NCBI GenBank assembly: GCA_947650285.1
Contig: CANTFL010000195.1
Coordinates: 186,001 to 250,000 of the forward strand
Direction: 5' to 3'
Length of the DNA stretch: 64,000 bases
Origin: Hyaloperonospora brassicae
Lineage: Eukaryota; Oomycota; Peronosporomycetes; Peronosporales; Peronosporaceae
This document shows positions 32,414 through 43,846 of this stretch, in pieces (within the stretch, counting starts at the first letter, position 1; the number at the start of each line of letters is the position of its first letter). The translations under genes were made by a program, and so were the position numbers. The notes under the pieces are model-generated. The model made no database searches and was not told the origin of the DNA. It saw only the letters and a program-made list of their open reading frames with translations.

Positions 32414-33320
32414 TGGTCGAGACACTAGCCCGTTAGGCTTGTATCTCGACTAGGGCAGTTGTGGTGTAGGTGATTCTAACCTTTCGATATTAGTGTGGTA
32501 TTGAGCGAACCGAGATCCGGCGACTTAAATGTCGGCGACTCGACTGTCGGTGACTCAAGTGTAGGCGGACTATGTTAAATGTGCAGAATGCAAGGATATC
32601 GAACAAAAGATTCATCCCCATCATTTCAGAAGAACTAGAGAAGGACAGATATCCATTCATGCTGGCTCTGCGAGAAAGCAAAAGAGATAAACCAATACAG
32701 TGCAGAATTTTTTAAGTCCAAGACACGCGTGCACATAAGGTAAGTCCTTGCGTGGGCTATAGTATGCATGCCGTCAAATCTCGAGAGGCATACCTTGTAG
32801 AGGTATCGACTAGTAGCGCCGATAGTTTAGAAAGGCCCGGACTTATAGCGCTCGCTACTAGCGAAAGAAAGCGTCTCGTCGGCGACGTGCCGGTAAACCT
32901 CAGTATAGTGACCGTGGAGAGTCTTGCCGACGGCAAGCCTGTCAGCCTTATGGAAGGCCATATTTTTCAAAGACAATTCGAAATGACGAGCCGGCCAGTC
33001 TCAGCCGAGGCCATCATAATTCTTCTAGTCGATCGGACACTGCGCCCGGTGAGCTGTAAAAGCGCGTATAGCGTCGGCTTCCACCCGTTGGTGTGAAGTC
33101 ACAGGAAGAGAGAGGTTTAGAAGCTGCTGATCTCAGGCAGGGTTCTCGATGATTCATTGTAAGGAATCGGTTAGGCGAGAGCCATAACTGAACATCAAAG
33201 GGGCGAACCGCGAGGAGATTATCCGCACGTACTAGAACGTTTCGCCGACCAAGCTCGGCGATTGTTGTGTGTGTACGTTGAGGCTGTTGTGTTACAAATT
33301 TGACTAGTTGCTATACCACC
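32414..33320 (+). repeat. 3' LTR of A2
   Basis: Starts TGGTCGAGACACTAGCC as in A1 and ends around the C-T-A-T-A-C-C-A-C-C segment, where A4 sequence begins. Length is about 0.9 kb. Its minisatellite is reduced to about four units (32,515-32,570). The end is uncertain by about 10 bp. Confidence 0.72.
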
Positions 33321-33329
33321 CCATTCCCT

Positions 33330-34250
33330 GGTTGAATCGCTTTAGTTTTTTATTGCTTCAGATTACTTTCCGGCTACTTTATTTAATTTGCTTGCAGCGG
33401 GTATTCTGCGTATGCACGAATCTTTTGAATCATTGTCTTTACACGAGTTTCATTATATTACCGTTAGCTTGAGGACAATAGTTAGGGAGTTGCCTTAAGC
33501 TTTGAATGCATCATCTCGGCGAAATTTAAAAAAATTTAACTCAGGAAGCTGGGGTCTCAATCTCGTCTGACCATGCTTGGGAATTCAAAACGACAAAATT
33601 GGTTCCTATAAAACGCTTTTGCAACATCTAGTGCTCCCATATCGCTCATCGCCATTGCGATCACAAATCTCATAAACTGGTCTCGAAATAATATTATTGC
33701 CGTAACTCCTCGTCGTGACTTAATAAATGGTATCATAAAATTCATTAACACTACGTGATATGATCGTATCATCACCGCGTTCCCTGGCGGATACATCTAT
33801 AGCTTCGGTATGCTTTTACTAGAATCGCAATCCTCGCACGCTTGCACATGTCTCTTTACATCTGCATAGAGTCCAACCCAGTATAATTCCGTTCTGACTC
33901 TTTAGTACGTACGGACGATCTCTTGATGTCCACCCTCAACTAAATCATGGCATCCTAACAGGACTTTGTCAACTAATGATGTCGGCACCACTAATCGCAG
34001 TTTTACATCTTCTTTCGACGCGAACATGGTCTCTCGTTTTCGGCCCATATATCGATGAATACTGCTTTTTGATCTAGGACGTGCAAGTCTGCTACCTTTC
34101 CTGCATGTTTGACTCCTCGATGTGTGAGCTTCTCAAACTCTCATCTAATGCACACTTTTTTATCTGACAACCTTGTCTCTTCGTCATGAGCGATGGATGT
34201 TCGTATCCTTCGCTCGAGTTGCGCTGCCCCTTGATCAACATCCATCATTC
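33330..34250 (-). pseudogene. Integrase fragment (A4)
   Basis: Core at 33,557-33,796: N-F-M-I-P (Asn where A1 has the catalytic Asp), F-R-D-Q-F-M-R-F-V-I-A, M-S-D-M-G-A-L-D-V-A-K-A-F. Farther on, around 33,430-33,520, Q-A-N-G and K-T-M-I-Q-K-I-R-A-Y remain in other frames. Truncated by the A2 LTR. Confidence 0.72.
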
Positions 34251-34599
34251 TCGGCGATGAATCGGGTCAATGAGTTTGTTCTGACCGACCGTATGTTTGA
34301 CGTGCATCCAGTCGTCTGGGCGTCGCTTCGAATTCATGTCTATCATTGGTCATTCTTCTTGCTGTGACTAATTGTCCGTCGCTACTTCTAAAATCTGGCA
34401 GGTGCGCCGCGGTGTCCCCCGTTTTCTTAAGGGTCTCATCGCTGGATCGAGCTCGTTGTTTATTGCTTCGAATGAATGTCAATACACTTGGTCGTTTCTC
34501 GGTATACATTGTCTGGCATTTTTTTCCACATAGCTTCTCCTAGATGCGGTTTATTGTCCGATGATTCATGTTCGTGTCGTGATCCAGCATGGAAAGACC

Positions 34600-35560
34600 C
34601 ATCTTCGTCTCGAGCGTTTCAGTGGTCAGCTAATTAGCTGCAGCATTGTAACTTCGCACCACATGCATATATCGAACTATATTATATTGTTTTACTAGAT
34701 CGCTATGATGCTTCAACTTTACTTGCAGCGTTTCCTTTTTGCACGCCAAACTTCCATCGCTTGTTGTATCGCAAGTCGAAAATAACCTATAACTAAAATT
34801 TGTTACGCGGTGTAAATGCCACCTGCGCCCCTCGATTCATGCCAGCCTACTCAACAAGGATTACCGTCGTCGATTGCAAGTGCGCGCAACCAGTCATGAC
34901 AACATTTAATTATAGTAAGATCCTCAATATCCCCGCACAGCTCCTGTAATCACCGTGCTTCTCTGTCTTAGCAAAGACGTCGAAGAACAGCAAGTACCCG
35001 TTTGAAGAAGAGTCACTTCGTGCGTAGAGCAGTTCATGGTCCAATCGGACAGTCGCTGAGCTAGCCGATAGCTATAAATGCTCGAGCGTCTCGTCGAGTC
35101 TAGTCGATGGCGAGATTGAAGCTTGCAACAATTGCGCGAGGTCAAAATCCCGCTCGCTTACTATCTTTTCCACTAAGTGATACGGTGATAACAGGACAGT
35201 GAAAGAGCATCGTGGTCTTACAACGTTTTCAAACTTAATATATTTGATAGTAATGAATCGCGTACACACGTGAATGGGTTAATCGTCCAGTGATATGTGT
35301 GTGATATTTATTATATGTAGCAAAGCTGACGTTCCTCGTTTTATAGGATGATGTCGAATTTTACTTTCCTCAACACACGGCCGCAGAATCTTACCGACTA
35401 CTCTTACCAAACGTGTTTCTTATCAGCGTACTGCTCAGTGACCACTCCTTTGCAGAAAACATCACTAGCACGGTATTCAGGGAATCAAAACTGACGTAAG
35501 ATAGTCGACTATTTTTACTCAAGTAACGTTTAGGGTTTGCGTGCAGCCGCCAGATTCTCC
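34600..35560 (-). pseudogene. RNase H and second RNase H remnants (A4)
   Basis: The first-domain end is open at 35,072-35,269 (L-L-S-P-Y-H, S-E-R-D-F-D-L-A-Q-L-L-Q-A). Second-domain traces at about 34,600-34,870 include A-G-M-N-R-G-A-Q, A-I-Q-Q-A-M-E-V and R-Y-M-H-V-V-R-S-Y-N-A-A-A. No intact frame across them. Confidence 0.6.
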
Positions 35561-36640
35561 GGTATGTCGTAATCGTCCTCTTTGAGTTGGTAAAGTACGG
35601 CGCCGTAAACTGCTAGATATTGAATTAATCGATCGTATAGTCGACATACCCTAGAAAACTCTTGCTTCTCTTCCTGTGATCGCGCAAAGAAAGTTCCTCG
35701 ATGGCTGCCAACTTTTCAAGGTCGACTGCGATGCCCCGTGAGCACTCTTTCTAAGAAAAAAATTGACTCAAGATTGTACAAATATACTTTTCATAAAACA
35801 GACACTCATCCGAAATTTAATAAAGAGTTCCAGCAGTTGATCGAGAGTGGCTAAAGACTCGTCAAAGCTCTGGCCCCTGAAACAAACGTCGTCTACGAAC
35901 GACCGGCTAATTTTTGCTGGGGCCAGAGGGGAGTTTGTAATGAATCCGTCATCTTTACCAACTTTTAATCGGCGTCGTTCATAGTTGTTGCATGCTAAGT
36001 ATTGCAATTTTGATCCAGTCCACCTATTCCATCGAATAGTCGTTTAAAGCTTCTATCATCAATTCTTCTATCGTGTCGTAAAGTTTATTCCCATCTCCTT
36101 TCGGCTGAACGTATCCCCAAATAGTATTATCGATAAGACGTTGGCAATTCATGGGAGCATAATTATGTTTAAATAATATCTAAAGCCATTTAAAGTGCCC
36201 TAGTTAGCACACGTCCACTGATTATAGCCGAGCTCGTTCTATCATCATTACTGCTCAAAACCCACTTGCAGCATCGAGTGAACAAAATCATTGATAGCCA
36301 CCCAGTTCGGTCAACAAATTATCCACGAGAGGCATGGATTAGTCCGTGCCCGCGTTCACTACATTCACCATCTTGTAGTCAATTCATTAAGGTATATAGA
36401 CTCCATTCTTCTTTGGCACTATGACGATGGGTGAAGACCATGGACGTATAAGAATGATATTAGTCGAGCTTCCAGCAACCACTTTCGCAATTCGTACAGC
36501 TTTGAAAAGTGCCGTAGCGTTACTCGTCGCGTGCGTTGTTGGATAGGTTTGTGACCATTGACGTCTATGTCACATAACACCTCAAATGCAGGCAGTGGGA
36601 GATTGTAACCACTCGCGACCATTATTCGTTCATGTTACTA
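35400..36640 (-). pseudogene. Reverse transcriptase remnants (A4)
   Basis: Fingers at 36,419-36,622 (V-L-C-D-I-D-V-N-G-H-K-P-I-Q-Q-R-T-R-R-V). Palm at 35,768-36,007 with the catalytic motif S-F-V-D-D-V-C-F-R-G. Between them, the F-S-L-D-A-A-S-G region is at about 36,240-36,290. Frames are interrupted. Confidence 0.75.
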
Positions 36641-37599
36641 CAGCGCCTCGATCGAATTGTCGCATTAGGTCGGGTCGTACGCGGGAGACTAGACATTGGC
36701 AGTGTGTCTATTCAAAGTTGTCGATGCTACCTCCGTGATATCGGGCAGAAAGTTCAATTTACGAGCATAGTCCATCACTCCCAATGCTTCTTCTATGTCT
36801 CCGCACAATTTCGAGCCAACACCTTGACCATCGTCAGTACCCTCTGTTGATAGTTTATCAACGTCCTTACGTCACATTAATTTTTTGGTCAAGCTTCTAA
36901 AATATAACTTCTGTCCTTTCAGACCTAATTGATTTTATGCGTGGTGCGTCGAGTCAAGTTCGCTATTACTTTTATGTTCTTGGCCTGCTAAATCGACATC
37001 AGCACTCTTGTATCGCCCAAACACGCCCATCTGTTCGAGGGCTTGGCGACGCTCATATTTTATTCGTTTCTGTTGAGTCCTCTCTGTCGAGCTAATGTGT
37101 TTTTAACCCCCAGAGTTAGTAAGTTTAGACCAAGTTTTGGGTTTGCGTCTGCGCTGATATTTTTCCATTCGCCAGCATTTATCTCCGTCGCTTTTAATTT
37201 GAAAAACTTTGAACTTTATCGTGGTCATCTTTTCTCTTGACAACAACCACTTAAGTCGGTGCATCAGCATGTAGATGGACTTCTTTAACTCAAATGTGTC
37301 ATTCTTGGTATGATGTGGAAGAACGTTGTCATAATCTGTCTGTGGCTCTAAGAAAATTTCTTTGAGGCCATTGGTAAGTCGGACGGTCGACTGCCAATGG
37401 CTGGCGCGATAATTACTCCGTAAATATTACCCGCTCTTTCTTTTATAGTTCTTTATCCAGTACACCTTAATAAGCCAGCACTATCCAATCGCGATACTTC
37501 CTTAGATCAACTCGCACATACACCTTTTTTGGTATTGCTTTATGAAGGGTCCCCAGAATGATGGGGAAGTGTTATGGGAACGCCTCCGCTTTAAATGAC

Positions 37600-38560
37600 A
37601 TGTTACTTAGTCGTATTCTCAGCGCTCGTCGACCCTTGCCAAATAATACCTGGGTATGGTCTTATGCAGTCGTCGTGTTCACATTTTGTAAGTAAACCTG
37701 TTGGGTTGGTGACGCTGGAGCTTGAACGCAGCAAACAATCGTACATCGATGCTCATTTGACCGATCGGAACCTGTAATTTTAGTGTCATACTCCGGTTCG
37801 TCGCTCGTCTTCGACGACCTGATTAGAGGAAAAACAATATTATCTAGTAGCTTTGCTGTCGCATTGTAAAGGTCTAGTCGTATTCCCGCGGGTATCATAT
37901 AATCAGATTTCAATATGAACTCGACCCCTGCATGATGTGGCAAAATTCATTCTATATTTTTGTACGCCACTTCCGATCCGTGGGTGACTTTACCCATGGC
38001 TCGCGAAGTGGTGGCAAGGTGCTGGTGATCTTTGGCTGATCCATTCATTGCAGGTCAATCGGTTTATATTCTCTGGCCACTCTTTGGAGCCGCGATTTCT
38101 TTGCGAAGGCTTCGCTGACTACTGCAAATTCGCCCCTGTGTCCAACAATATCTTAGTGCATTCGTCGCTTACATATCACATGAGTAGAACTCAAACGCGT
38201 ACTCTCTGGTCAAGCTTCCTAGATACCACCATCCTATTCGTTCTCCGGGCAAGAGTTTTCAGTGCATCGTGGTTTCCGTCATCTACCGCGCATGCGAGTA
38301 AAGATTTTTTTTAGTGACGATGGCTTCTTCATCGGGATTTTCCAATGCAATTACGTCATCTTGACTATGCATGCTCTATACATTCTTTCCTCTCTTCATC
38401 CTTTTTATACGTTTTGCCTCACCAACACAAGCGAACACATTGTTTTCTTCTATCGCTCGTTTAGCTGACTGTAGCCGCCCGTTATTGCCCGTCCCAATCA
38501 AATTCGGCAAACTTGCTAGCTCAAATAGATAGCTTATAGATGTCTTGTAGGGATTCATGT
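37600..38560 (-). pseudogene. Protease region (A4)
   Basis: Pre-protease linker at 38,376-38,558 (G-T-G-N-N-G-R-L-Q-S, F-A-C-V-G-E-A-K-R). The protease end at 37,662-37,943 (M-P-H-H-A-G-V-E-F-I-L-K-S-D-Y-M-I-P-A) matches A1 residues 184-202, with ILG-T-D changed to I-L-K-S-D. The active-site loop between them is too decayed to read. Confidence 0.65.
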
Positions 38561-38639
38561 ACAGTCGGTCTATGAATGACGACCGAACAAATTTGGTGAT
38601 CTTCTCTGAACGCGTGCACAGCTCGCACTTTCCTGCCTC

Positions 38640-40915
38640 ATGTATTTGTTTGCATATTTACACCGACGTCTGCAGATTTTTGCGTCATAGCCTGCTGCTC
38701 CGCAGGCACCACATAATCCTCAGTCTCGATATTCTATGGATTCGTCCTGACGGCGGTGCCTGTCATTTCGCTTCCGCTGTTCAAATCTTACATTTCGCTC
38801 GGCTGCTATGTTAGCGCAACTCATCGAGTATGATACAGACCTCTCTGATCCACCACGGTCGCTCAGTAACAATGTCTTAGTCACTTTTCCACCCGCGTCC
38901 ATGTAATCGAATTTAGTATCCGACTAGTTTTTGTCCGAATAATCGACATCACTCTCGTCACTCTGCGAGTCGTACCGTTCGGCCATTTATTCCATTCGAA
39001 GATCCTAGATTGCTGCTCGTAGGTCGCTCGTCGTTGCGGTAGCAAGGCAATTCAACGACTTGGTTTAGTCTCGTATTTTCCCTTCCGATCTTCGCATTGG
39101 TAGGTTGTTATTATGAAGAACTAATTTATGTTCGTCACGCTTATCCCGATTCTCCTAATGTTGATCATCTCCCCTGTAGTCGCATCGTTTTAATTTTACA
39201 ACTGTTATCGCTCTGAATGTGTCTTCGTCGACGTACTCGGGACTCGCGACGACGACGTTAGGACTGTCACCATTTTTTATCCAGTCTCGCTCCTTCTTGC
39301 GCTTCTCCCCTAGCAACCTATGACTGATGCTTTTCTCCGCTTGCTGTATGCTATCCAGTTGTTGTCGGTGGATCAATTCATCAGGTCGTCGTCCCCACAG
39401 TTGAGCAAAAACTACTCCACGTGGTCTTCGGAATTAGTTTTTTCTTTTTCGTACTGTACATGCGCCGACCGCGCATACCTATTTAGCCGAAGGAAGAAGT
39501 CGCACACCTGCTCCGACTCTCTTCGTTTTTCGGAGTACCGGGACCTCGCCGATTGATCGTATTGAGAACAATAGCACTTCAAGAACGACTTGTCAGTAGC
39601 TCCCCTGTGCGCTACGATTTCTTCGACAACCGCCGATGCCAGCTCTTAGATGCCTTGCAAGGCTAAGCGAAAATGGCTCGCACTAGTCGTTCTGGGATTT
39701 GCACGTTCCTTTCATTTCATAAATGAGTCGCTGAATCATTTTGAAAGCTTCGTTCGAACGATAGTGTTTACCTTCGAACTTGACTATCTTATAAAACGGA
39801 GTGTGCGATTATATATCTCGAACACTTGTCCTCGTTCGCTGCTTGGTCCGTCGAATCTCAGCCTGCAAGTGACGTGATTCGTCGGCTTACTCATCCGATA
39901 GTTTATATTCCATTCTTCGTGGTCATCGTCTTAGTACGCATTCTTTTCATCGTTGTTGCGCGCGGATCGTCCCATCCTCATGGGCGATGGCGTAGTATTT
40001 GCGGACAGCATGTCTGTATCCGAAAAGTACGGCAAATATTCGAATCGAGAGAATACACCTTGTTGCATTTCGGTTTCAGATACTTCTCGCTGGTCCTTCG
40101 GGGACTAATCACCGGTAGCTGTCGTCTTCGTCTTAATACGTTCTGTCATTATCGATTTCTCTTCGTATACCACAAATCTGCTTGCTGGTGACGCGTCGTC
40201 TGTTTGACGCTTGGTCTCGGTTCTATGCAAAGCTCTTCACTTAGTTTGGCGCAACATTCCTGTATTTCTTTTTCAACCGATTGCGGAAGATAGTTTATCA
40301 CTGCAAACTTGGGGTCCGGCATGGCCTTACACTGATGTATCATTGCACGAAAGGTATGATTATATCTAGAGAGTATTCCCATCTTTACGTCAGCGTCATA
40401 CATGTTCAGCATGATATTAAGTCCACTCATTTCGCTTAAACCAACCATTCCCTGCCGGATCGCTTCATCCAATTGCTCTAATATATACCTTCCGAGATTC
40501 GGTAAATTTGGTTTTCCTTCGTCGTAGTAATCTCCTTTGTTTTTGTCCAAAAAGCCGCAAAAAACGGTCCTTCATCAATCGCCAGACCTTAGCCATCACC
40601 ACTCACGTATTACATTTTTACGGGTCCTTAGAGGATTGAGTATGTCTCACCCGTCCCGCACGCCGCACATGCTGTACCTCATTTTCTTCAAATACTCCTC
40701 CACCGTCGTTCACGTTTTTTTTACACAATCTTATACTCTATGGTCATCCTTTCAAACTCGTTGAACTGAAGTTTGCGCTTCATTTCTGCCATCGCGTCAG
40801 TTTTCCTCATTCTCTCTAGACTCGACCTCGCGTTCGACGATCGACCAGGGTCGCTGGGATCTTGTCGCTTGCGTTTTCTTGGTAGATGACTTTAACGCTC
40901 GTAGTTGGCTGCTTG
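38640..40915 (-). pseudogene. Gag (A4)
   Basis: The only family A copy with an upstream gag in the window. An open piece at 40,149-40,550 (133 codons) is polar with a helix-rich look (Y-I-L-E-Q-L-D-E-A-I-R-Q-G, F-R-A-M-I-H-Q-C). A basic Arg-rich segment lies at 38,720-38,902. A degenerate zinc knuckle C-G-A-C-G-A-A-G-Y-D-A-K-I-C with R-R-R-C-K-Y follows at about 38,640-38,740. The frame is broken many times. The assignment rests on position after the LTR and on the knuckle. Confidence 0.6.
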
Positions 40916-40965
40916 GTACCTGTTAAACAAATGCACACCCTGAAATTCTGGGTCGCGGTAACAGT

Positions 40966-41905
40966 TGTAATATAGTAGTTATCCATATCAGTACCACAAC
41001 ATCCTCAATGTACACACACAACAATCGCCGAGCTTGGTCGGCGAAACGTTCTAGTACGTGCGAATAATCTCCTCGCGGTTCGCCCCTTTGGGGTTCAGTT
41101 ATGGCTCTCGCCTAATCGATTCCTTAAAATGAATCATCGAGAACCCTGCCTGATATCAGCAGCTTCTAAACCTCTCTCTTCCTGTGACATCACACCAACG
41201 GGTGGAAGCCGACGCAGTACGCGCTTTTACAGCTCACCGAGCGCAGTGGTAGCCCGACTAGAAAAATAACGGTTCCCTCGGCGGAGGGCAACCGGCTTGT
41301 TGCTCAAAAAGACTGTCAAAAATGCCGTCTATGGGGTATCGGCTTTTCACTTGAAATGACTCAAATAGTTCCAGCTATTGGTTCACTGGCTCATCGTCGA
41401 AGAGGTTCTTTCTTTTGCTGGTAGCGAGTGTTGTCCAATCCGGGCCTTCCGAATCTCTTGGTGCTACCAGCCAAAACTTCTGAAAGCTATGCCTCTTACA
41501 TTTCGACGGCAGACAAAACCTAGCTCGCGCAGGGACTTACCGTAGAGTGTACACGTGTATTGGATATAAACGTTTTGCTCTGTATTGATTATCTCTTGTT
41601 TTCTTTCAGTAAAGCCTACGTGGGTGGATTTTACTCTATCTCACCTAATTTGCATAAAAACTTCAAGTCAATTGTTTATGGTATTGACGAGTCTGAATTT
41701 GTAAAGTTTCGACTTTTCGAATTTTCGAATTTTCGAATTTCGGCTTGTCGAGTTTTGACTTTTCGAGTATCGGGTTGTCGTGTTTCGACTTAGGAATTTG
41801 ACTTGTCGAGTGACGCTCTATTGGTGCGTTTTATATTCGATTAAAACGCTACATTTACCGATAACTTTCGAGGTGCATAATCTGGACTATCTAGGTTGTT
41901 GCGCG
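40966..41905 (-). repeat. 5' LTR of A4
   Basis: Reverse complement of the family A LTR. Its U5 end is at 40,966 (TGTAATATAG on the + strand). The conserved R/U5 block (G-G-T-A-A-G-T-C-C on the minus strand, 41,535-41,541) and a U3 minisatellite built on TTTTCGAATTTTCGA / GACTTTTCGAGT (41,690-41,830) are present. The left edge of U3 is approximate. Confidence 0.65.
41690..41830 (-). repeat. Minisatellite in A4 LTR
   Basis: Short degenerate tandem repeats on the + strand such as TTCGAATTTTCGAATTTTCG followed by TCGAGTTTTGACTTTTCGAG. They lie in the same LTR place as the minisatellites of A1-A3 but with yet another motif. Confidence 0.6.
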
Positions 41906-42424
41906 AGCTGACGTGGTCGCTAGTTAGACCTCGCAAGCTTGGATGCTTTAAGTCATCTCGGCCTAGGTCAATTGCACGTCCAGCGAAGCTAGGTGGCCGT
42001 CGATAGGACTAGTTCCAGAGGCAGCGGGACGGTAGACTGGAGCGGCTGGAGTGGTCGCGCACATACGAGAGACCGCCGTAGTGGACAATACCGGCGTTTA
42101 GCATATCGACAGAGTCGCTCTAATCTTCGCCGTGGAGCTCACCGACGCAGTCGCTGAGTTTGCTGCTGTCGATATCACCAACGAGATCGCCGTGGTCTTT
42201 GTCGTTAAGTTCATCGACGGGTTACTGTGGTCTCCGCCGTGGATCTCACAGACCGAATCGCTAGGGTTTCTGACGGTTAACCGCATGATGTCGCGGAAGT
42301 GACCAGCCCACGTCCAGGAAGAGATAAAGAAGCTAAGGACGCAGGGATTCCTAATCCTGTAGTGGTTGGAATTAACAATATTGAAGGAGCGGCAGCGGCC
42401 ATACCATCGCCAAGCCAATTTGGT
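41906..42424. other. Unassigned stretch between A4 and the tRNA array
   Basis: About 520 bp. GC-rich, with several open frames of up to about 120 codons on both strands, none recognisable and none supported by a second copy. It ends abruptly where repeat-unit sequence starts at 42,425. Confidence 0.4.
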
Positions 42425-43193
42425 GACCTGCGTCGGTACATTGTTGTGTGCTATTACACTGTTGTGCAATTCGTTTCTTTCTCTTTCAAATTAATGCGTC
42501 TATGTGTGGCATATCGGTGTTTCTGGCAATGTTTATTGGAATACGCAGATGAAACGCCCATTATGTAGGGCCTGACATTTTCCTGCATGCCGCGATGTGA
42601 ATTCACACCTGTGACTGCGTGGCTGTCGTAAACTCAATCCACCATAGGAAGTGCAGATAGCGATGGGTAAGCACCACCAGGGTGGTTGCGTCGGTGCTGA
42701 TCCTCGGGGACAGGTTCAGTGTAGTCACGGTGAAGATGGTCTTGCGGAATAGAGTGCAGCCTTCATTGCAAGCGGATCCACGAGCGGAGAGGATGTGCCA
42801 GCTACAGCGACAGACTGCGGCTGTTCCATCATGAAGCTGTAGGATGCTTAGGTAGCATAGAGATGGGCGAAGAAGAACCAGCAGGCGGCTAACTTATGAT
42901 CCACCACGCACTTTGCATCTCTGGTGGACGCGTGCAAGTTGTCGAGAAGTGTATCGAAAGCTGATTCCGATGACTCCGAATGAATGGGACCAGAGGAGCC
43001 GACAGTGATAACACGTTGGACACTTATCCCGCCATGTATTTCGAAACTGATCTGATGCACTGCGTGGTTTCTAGCTGCGACCAAGAGAAGATGTGGTGGC
43101 TGTGTTCTCCGTAAGGAAAGACACGTCGGGGTAAGCGGAGAGACGGGTACGTCATGTCTATATGGTAGGTGCAGTTAGCAAGATTAGAAGTGT

Positions 43194-43265
43194 GCGCGGG
43201 TAGCTCAGTGGTAGAGCGTTCGATTGCAGCTCGAATGGTCACTGGTTCAATCCCGGTCTCGCGCT
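43194..43265 (+). tRNA. tRNA-Cys(GCA), copy 1
   Basis: Folds as a standard cloverleaf of 72 nt including discriminator: acceptor GCGCGGG/CTCGCGC (one G-T pair), D stem GCTC/GAGC, anticodon stem TTCGA/TCGAA with loop TTGCAGC (anticodon GCA), T stem ACTGG/CCGGT with loop TTCAATC, discriminator T as in other tRNA-Cys. Box A TAGCTCAGTGG and box B GGTTCAATCCC fit Pol III promoters. No intron; CCA is not encoded. All 12 copies are identical in the gene body. No run of four or more T follows within 400 bp. Confidence 0.97.
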
Positions 43266-43773
43266 ATTTGTTACGCTCGTCGCCGCACTATGCCGTATGC
43301 ACACGTATTGTGAGCTTGCCCTTCGACGTCACGCATCCGCTTCGGAAACAAACGGCGATCCGGCGGATTGCTTGATCTGTGTGCGCTGCTGCTTAATGAA
43401 TATTGCATCCTCGATCGAGGTTTACGATCCATCACGACGCTTCACATTCATAGGGAGAAATTCGATTCATGTCGGGTTGCGATTATCTGGGGCGTCTGAA
43501 TTACCAGTAGCGGCGATGACGTTCAGCAACAGAGTGCCTTAATTGACTGGCGAGCATATTGCAGACCCCTCCGTCGGCTATCCCGTTATATGCTGGCCAG
43601 CCGCGTAAACCAGCGTCCGCGGAGAAGCATAGCCCGATTCTGCCACGTGTATGTAAGGCTTTCGATAACGCCGATAGGCGTTGTCTGAATGTCTTTTATG
43701 TGTGCGTTTTTGATTGCTTTTTGCGTTTGTTTTTGGTGTGTTTATGTGCAATTGGTGTGTGCACCGGCTGTGC
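43266..43773. other. Spacer Cys to Lys (508-510 bp, in every unit)
   Basis: No gene recognised. Contains the palindrome CCTCGATCGAGG, and near its right end T-rich runs (TCTTTTATG, GTTTTTGATTGCTTTTTGCG) and an inverted repeat GTGCAC-CGGCT-GTGCAC just before tRNA-Lys. Units 1-3 have TGTGTGCG where later units have TGTGTGTGTG. Short open frames exist on both strands but nothing supports translation. Confidence 0.6.
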
Positions 43774-43846
43774 ACCCGTCTAGCTCAGTTGGTAGAGCGC
43801 TGGCCTTTTAAGCCAGTGGTCGTGGGTTTGAGCCCCACGGGGGGTG
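43774..43846 (+). tRNA. tRNA-Lys(UUU), copy 1, T-loop variant
   Basis: 73 nt: acceptor ACCCGTC/GGGGGGT, D stem GCTC/GAGC, anticodon stem CTGGC/GCCAG with loop CTTTTAA (anticodon TTT), T stem GTGGG/CCCAC, discriminator G. Acceptor position 5-68 is G-G, a mismatch present in every copy. This copy alone has T-loop TTTGAGC instead of TTCGAGC: the near-universal C56, which contacts G19 and lies in box B, is T. It may be weak or inactive. Confidence 0.93.

Larger units (their letters stand above)
21890..33320 (+). mobile_element. Ty3/Gypsy retrotransposon A2
   Basis: Same layout as A1 from the gag zinc knuckle to the 3' LTR: knuckle (22,057-22,176), PR (22,328-23,090), linker (23,100-23,870), RT (23,875-25,200), RNase H (25,230-25,870), second RNase H (25,830-26,250), INT (26,560-27,930), chromodomain (27,975-28,367), opposite-strand ORF2 (about 28,560-31,809) and ORF1 (31,823-32,362), LTR (32,414-33,320). 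There is no 5' LTR: the copy starts within gag at the junction with B-plus. Confidence 0.88.
33321..41905 (-). mobile_element. Ty3/Gypsy retrotransposon A4, inverted, 3' end missing
   Basis: Minus-strand family A relative: 5' LTR (40,966 to about 41,905), gag (38,640-40,915), PR (37,660-38,560), linker, RT (about 35,400-36,640), RNase H (35,072-35,560), second RNase H (about 34,600-34,930) and integrase to about 33,330, where the end of the A2 LTR cuts it. It is more diverged from A1 and A2 than they are from each other. Everything after mid-integrase, including any opposite-strand genes, is missing. Confidence 0.82.

Noticed and set aside
32363..32425. Upstream extension of opposite-strand ORF1 into the LTR (21 more codons)
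   Set aside because: The ATG at 32,362 has a counterpart in A3; the extension does not and crosses the LTR boundary.
42098..42469. 123-codon minus-strand frame at the left array border as a host gene
   Set aside because: It spans the junction between unassigned DNA and the repeat unit, so it is a chance frame.
43297..43542. Open frames of 60-124 codons repeated in every array unit
   Set aside because: They overlap tRNA genes or one another on both strands. Small indels between units change their ends (for example the extra C in units 8-10 fuses two frames), and substitutions are not synonymous-biased.
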